A stretch of DNA of 33,402 bases from Coraliomargarita_B sp046540835. GTDB taxonomy: Bacteria; Verrucomicrobiota; Verrucomicrobiia; Opitutales; Coraliomargaritaceae. Position numbers and translations under genes: made by a program. The notes below the pieces were generated by a model, which saw only the letters and a program-made list of their open reading frames with translations, did not search any database and was not told the origin of the DNA. Within the stretch, counting starts at the first letter, position 1. Every line of letters begins with the position of its first letter. The stretch is from contig JBKHEL010000018.1 of the NCBI GenBank assembly GCA_046540835.1, positions 1-33,402 of the forward strand, written 5' to 3'. Positions 30,538 to 33,402 of the stretch are shown piece by piece.

Positions 30538-32879
30538 GATTTTACCCCCTCCTTGCTCTTGAAAATTCGGCGGCTGCTCATCAAGGCGGCAATGCCCAGG
30601 GCCGCTACGGCGATGACCGTTGTTTCGCCGAAGGTGTCCAGCGCCCGAAAATCCACAAGAATAACATTCACCACATTCTTCCCCTTGGCCTCAGGGTAAC
30701 TCAGCGCAGACAGGGTTTCCGAGATTGGGGCGGCAAACTGCAAATCCACTGCCATCGCACTCAAAAGCGCAACAATTAAACCGAAAACTGAGGCCAACAC
30801 CGCGTCCCGGACCCGCATCAAACCGGGTGAAAAGGTTCGTATCGAGGGCAAACCATAGATCACAAACATAAACAGCACCACCGTCAGCGCCTCAACCATC
30901 AGTTGCGTGATCGCTAAATCAGGCGCCCCGTAATAGGCAAACAAAAGGGCAATACCAAAACCAATCGTCCCCAGGGCACCCAAGATAAGAAAGTAGCGCT
31001 GCGAGACAACCGCACAGACGGCGGCAACCGCCATCAAGACAACCAAAGCACCAATCCACGGATCAAACGCACCGAAATCAATCGCCGCGACCTCACTCCC
31101 GGATCGGAGTAGAGCCCAACTCACAAATAGTGAGGTCGTCCCCACAATAAAAAAGACATAGTCGTGCAGCCGCCCCGTCTGGATTTTTGCCGTCTGCCAC
31201 TTGGACAACCACACCGTTCCACCGAAAATCCGTTCATACATGGCCTCGGCCCCATAAGGCCGAATCGCGGCAAGAACCCGGTCGGCCAGCGCCCAAAAGC
31301 GCGCCCGGTTGACAAAGATGATGCAACCGCCAATCACCGTCAGCCCACTCAACAAGAGCGGAAGATTCGGTTTGACCAAATGCCAAAGCGCAAGCTCGAG
31401 CGGCTTGATCGAGTTTCCCGCGATCGACGCGACGGCGGGAGCAACAAAGGTATCGGTTACCCAGAAGGGAGCCAGACCGAAGAAGAGACCTGCCGCGCCC
31501 AGCACCACCGGACCCAGCCACATCGACAAGGGTGCTTCATCCGGCTTCTTCGGCAAAGCAGCCAGGTTGAGTTTCCCGAAAAAGGGTCCAATCCCCGCTT
31601 TCAGGGCCAGCCCCATCATGATCAAATTACCAACCAGTGCCACCAGCAGCAAGATCAACTGCGGGCCACTCAGAGCCACGCCCGCTTTGTAAATCAGCTC
31701 CTTTCCGATAAAGCCGAAAAACGGAGGGATGCCCGACATCGAAAGGGCTGCCAAGCCGCCGGCCAACGCGGTGAGCGGCATGAGCCCGCGCAAACCACGA
31801 AGCAAGGTTACATCCCGCGTGCCGGTCTCATGGTCGATCGACCCCGCGACCATAAAGAGCGTTGCCTTATACAGGGCATGCCCGATCAGAAAGACGACCA
31901 TCGCCTGGATCGCGTAGGTCGAACCAAACCCCAGCAACATGGTCAGAACCCCGAGCACGCCAAGCGTCGTGTAGGCGAGCACCGCTTTCACATCCTTTTG
32001 GAAGAGCCCGAGGAACATCGCGAGCAGGAGCGTCGCCCCGCCAAAAACCGCCAACATGTTTTCCCACAGTCCACTGCCACTGAAGGCGGGATTCAAGCGG
32101 GCCATCAGAAACACTCCCCCCTTCACCATCGTCGCCGAGTGCAGGAAAGCACTGACGGGTGTGGGCCCCGCCATCGCATTGGGCAACCAAAAATGAAAGG
32201 GCACCTGCGCGCTCTTGGTAAAGCAACCCCCCAGGATCAACAGAACAATCGCCGTATACCAGGGGCTCGCCTGTAGCAGGCCACCCATCCCGTTGATCTC
32301 GGAAAATTTGTAGCTGCCCGTGACCATCCCGATCAAAATGAACCCGGCCAACATCGCCATCGCCCCAAGTCCCGTCACCAATAATGCCTGAAGCGATTTC
32401 CACCGGGCAGACTTCTCCTCGTGGTTAAACCCGATCAGCAAATACGAAGTGATGCTCGTGCCCTCCCAAAAAATAAACATCAAAATCAGATTATCCGACA
32501 GCACCAAGCCCACCATCGAGCCCATAAAAGCCAGCAAATAAAGGTAGAAACGTCCCAACTGTGGATGGCCGTGCAAATACCCTGAGGCATAAATGGTGAT
32601 GAATCCCCCAATCAGACAGATCAACACACTCATCATCAGGGAGAGCCCGTCCAAACGAAGATCAAACGATGCCCCCAGCGTCGAAAACCACCGGGCCTGA
32701 AAATCAACCACCCCCCCATCCGCGATCTGCCCGGACAGCACTAAAAGACCGATCAAAGCCGAAAATGGAGCCAGACTCAGAAGCCAGCCACCCCGGTCCC
32801 CAAACATACGAATCACCACCGGCGCAATGAGAGCCGCAGCGAAAATGATCCCTAAATTGATGGCAAGGAGTTCCGGCAT
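30534..32879 (-). CDS. mnhA: Mrp-type cation/proton antiporter subunit A (second operon)
   Basis: From the ATG at 32879 the product has 781 residues, the family length. The antiporter part has FWEGTSITSYLLIGFNHEE, FTKSAQVPFHFWLPNAM and FLHSATMVKGGVFLMARL (around residues 219-257). The C-terminal part has YYGAPDLAITQLMVEALTVV and the MbhE-like stretch KGKNVVNVILVDFRALDTFG. The frame is open 20 residues further upstream, but that part is polar and cysteine-rich, and MPELLAINLGIIFAA gives a proper first membrane segment. It is the first gene of the second operon, and its upstream region is the repeat-rich block at the right edge. Confidence 0.94.
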   Translation of the reverse strand: MPELLAINLGIIFAAALIAPVVIRMFGDRGGWLLSLAPFSALIGLLVLSGQIADGGVVDFQARWFSTLGASFDLRLDGLSLMMSVLICLIGGFITIYASGYLHGHPQLGRFYLYLLAFMGSMVGLVLSDNLILMFIFWEGTSITSYLLIGFNHEEKSARWKSLQALLVTGLGAMAMLAGFILIGMVTGSYKFSEINGMGGLLQASPWYTAIVLLILGGCFTKSAQVPFHFWLPNAMAGPTPVSAFLHSATMVKGGVFLMARLNPAFSGSGLWENMLAVFGGATLLLAMFLGLFQKDVKAVLAYTTLGVLGVLTMLLGFGSTYAIQAMVVFLIGHALYKATLFMVAGSIDHETGTRDVTLLRGLRGLMPLTALAGGLAALSMSGIPPFFGFIGKELIYKAGVALSGPQLILLLVALVGNLIMMGLALKAGIGPFFGKLNLAALPKKPDEAPLSMWLGPVVLGAAGLFFGLAPFWVTDTFVAPAVASIAGNSIKPLELALWHLVKPNLPLLLSGLTVIGGCIIFVNRARFWALADRVLAAIRPYGAEAMYERIFGGTVWLSKWQTAKIQTGRLHDYVFFIVGTTSLFVSWALLRSGSEVAAIDFGAFDPWIGALVVLMAVAAVCAVVSQRYFLILGALGTIGFGIALLFAYYGAPDLAITQLMVEALTVVLFMFVIYGLPSIRTFSPGLMRVRDAVLASVFGLIVALLSAMAVDLQFAAPISETLSALSYPEAKGKNVVNVILVDFRALDTFGETTVIAVAALGIAALMSSRRIFKSKEGVKS

Positions 32880-33023
32880 GACAAGAAGAGCACGATAAAC
32901 GGGCTTAAAATGGCAATAGCAACATTCAAACGGGTTCAAGTCTATTAGGCCGCCTTATTTTCGAATCCCATTTCGCCTGGGTTGGAACCCGAGCCGCCCA
33001 ACCCCACCCGAGCCGCCCAAGCC

Positions 33024-33077
33024 GCCCGGCACCACCCCTGCGCGATACGCCTCAACGGCGATCCCGCTGTCCCCTCC
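33024..33077. repeat. 54-bp direct repeat, copy 1
   Basis: This stretch, from gcccggcacc to gtcccctcc, is identical to 33349-33402. It contains an internal hairpin: gatacgcc (33044-33051), loop tcaac, ggcgatc (33057-33063) with one bulged A. Confidence 0.9.
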
Positions 33078-33093
33078 TCAGGAGAGGAGGGGA
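33070..33093 (+). repeat. Hairpin with 9-bp arms tcccctcct/aggagggga
   Basis: Bases 33070-33078 pair with 33085-33093 around a 6-nt loop, and gTTTTag follows at once. On the plus strand it has the look of an intrinsic terminator for a unit I cannot identify. On the other strand it lies in the region upstream of the second Mrp operon. Confidence 0.5.
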
Positions 33094-33176
33094 GTTTTAG
33101 ATAGCCCGACCCAGCCAACCCGAGAAGCCAACTCCCCAGCAAACCCAAACCACCCAACACCGCCCGAAAAGCCAAC

Positions 33177-33205
33177 TCCCCTCCTGCCCAACGGGTAGGA
33201 GGGGA
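33177..33205. repeat. Strong hairpin with 13-bp stem
   Basis: Bases 33177-33189 pair with 33193-33205 (tcccctcct, then g and ccc, against ggg, then t and aggagggga) with one G-T wobble and a 3-nt loop. The outer arms are the same word as in the hairpin at 33070-33093, but the inner part differs. Confidence 0.6.
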
Positions 33206-33212
33206 CAGAACG

Positions 33213-33231
33213 TATCGCCGTCCAGGCGATA
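33213..33231. repeat. 7-bp hairpin tatcgcc/ggcgata
   Basis: A perfect stem (33213-33219 with 33225-33231) around loop gtcca. Together with the preceding ggaggggacag it looks like an imperfect inverted copy of the hairpin part of the 54-bp repeat. Confidence 0.55.
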
Positions 33232-33295
33232 TGTTCAGGGGTGGTCCCCAAACCGCGCCTCAACCGCGCAGGGCAGTCTCCCCGAGACAGCCCGA

Positions 33296-33367
33296 CCCGG
33301 CAAACCCGGCAAACCCGAGCCGCCCGAGCCGCCCGGCACCACCCAAGCGCCCGGCACCACCCCTGCG
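33296..33367. repeat. 9-bp tandem repeat tract
   Basis: Eight consecutive 9-bp units: cccggcaaa twice, cccgagccg twice, cccggcacc, acccaagcg, cccggcacc and acccctgcg. Similar words recur near 32989-33030. The tract runs into the second copy of the 54-bp repeat. Confidence 0.7.
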
Positions 33368-33402
33368 CGATACGCCTCAACGGCGATCCCGCTGTCCCCT
33401 CC
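33349..33402. repeat. 54-bp direct repeat, copy 2 (reaches the window edge)
   Basis: Identical to 33024-33077 over all 54 bases up to the last base of the window, so the true repeat may be longer. The distance between copies is 325 bp. Confidence 0.9.

Larger units (their letters stand above)
32880..33402. other. Non-coding, repeat- and hairpin-rich region upstream of the second mnhA
   Basis: Open frames here translate into low-complexity Gly/Ala/Arg/Cys/Trp sequence and are repeat artefacts, not genes. The stretch 32880-33000 shows no motif I can name but must hold the promoter of the second Mrp operon. From about 32990 to the edge the DNA is C-rich on the plus strand and consists of repeated words, a 54-bp exact direct repeat, 9-bp tandem units and three strong hairpins. 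The block continues past the window edge. Confidence 0.7.

Noticed and set aside
31164..32276. A 370-residue plus-strand frame opposite the second mnhA
   Set aside because: Its Gln/Arg/His/Pro-rich sequence is the complement of hydrophobic membrane codons; the membrane protein on the other strand is certain.
32945..33380. Minus-strand open frames of 76 and 100 residues in the repeat block
   Set aside because: The translations are low-complexity products of 9-bp repeats (WCRA, RVCRV words) and carry no protein-like pattern.
33024..33402. CRISPR-like repeat array at the right edge
   Set aside because: Only two copies of the 54-bp repeat are present, 325 bp apart, with repetitive DNA between them in place of unique spacers, and there are no cas genes.

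Overview
This looks like chromosomal DNA from a bacterium of the Verrucomicrobiota, most likely class Opitutia (Opitutae) and probably a marine or salt-adapted member. The assignment is inference. It rests on large secreted mosaic proteins with DUF2341, LamG, Ig-like and MBG modules, on a C-terminal AGDGIPN-LKYA-GL-P module that is common in secreted proteins of this phylum, on high GC content, and on start codons that mostly lack Shine-Dalgarno sites.

Layout. (1) 2-7458, plus strand: two large secreted multidomain proteins in tandem. The first is cut by the left edge. The second carries an alpha/beta-hydrolase (esterase-like) head. Both end in the same pair of C-terminal modules. (2) 7637-11228, minus strand: a shortened str operon, rpsL-rpsG-fusA-rpsJ, without tuf and without the rest of the S10 operon. 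(3) 11229-12727: a 343-bp leader region with a strong inverted repeat, then an IS200/RAYT-like Y1 transposase gene and a structured 3' region. (4) 12728-16349, plus strand: folD, an RDD-family membrane protein, a soluble response-regulator/histidine-kinase hybrid and proC. (5) 16351-20174: a minus-strand SnoaL/NTF2-like lipoprotein, divergent across an 81-bp spacer with a perfect dyad from a three-gene plus-strand operon. That operon encodes a methyltransferase of the CFA-synthase superfamily that resembles coclaurine N-methyltransferases, a COG2907 flavoprotein and a DUF1365 protein. It is probably a lipid-modification unit. (6) 20303-20986: deoC. (7) 21157-32879: two complete seven-gene Mrp/Mnh cation/proton antiporter operons (ABCDEFG) facing each other tail to tail. 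(8) 32880-33402: non-coding DNA with an exact 54-bp direct repeat, 9-bp tandem repeats and strong hairpins.

How the genes fit together. The two Mrp complexes would exchange Na+ (or another monovalent cation) for H+ across the inner membrane, consistent with a saline or alkaline niche. The secreted proteins probably act on or bind extracellular polymers. The methyltransferase, flavoprotein and DUF1365 genes overlap or almost touch and are therefore probably co-expressed. The least explained parts are the dyad operator at 16988-17011, the degenerate heptamer repeats placed just before the rpsG and deoC start codons, the shared C-terminal modules of the secreted proteins, and the repeat/hairpin block at the right edge. 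I saw no CRISPR array, rRNA, tRNA or prophage.
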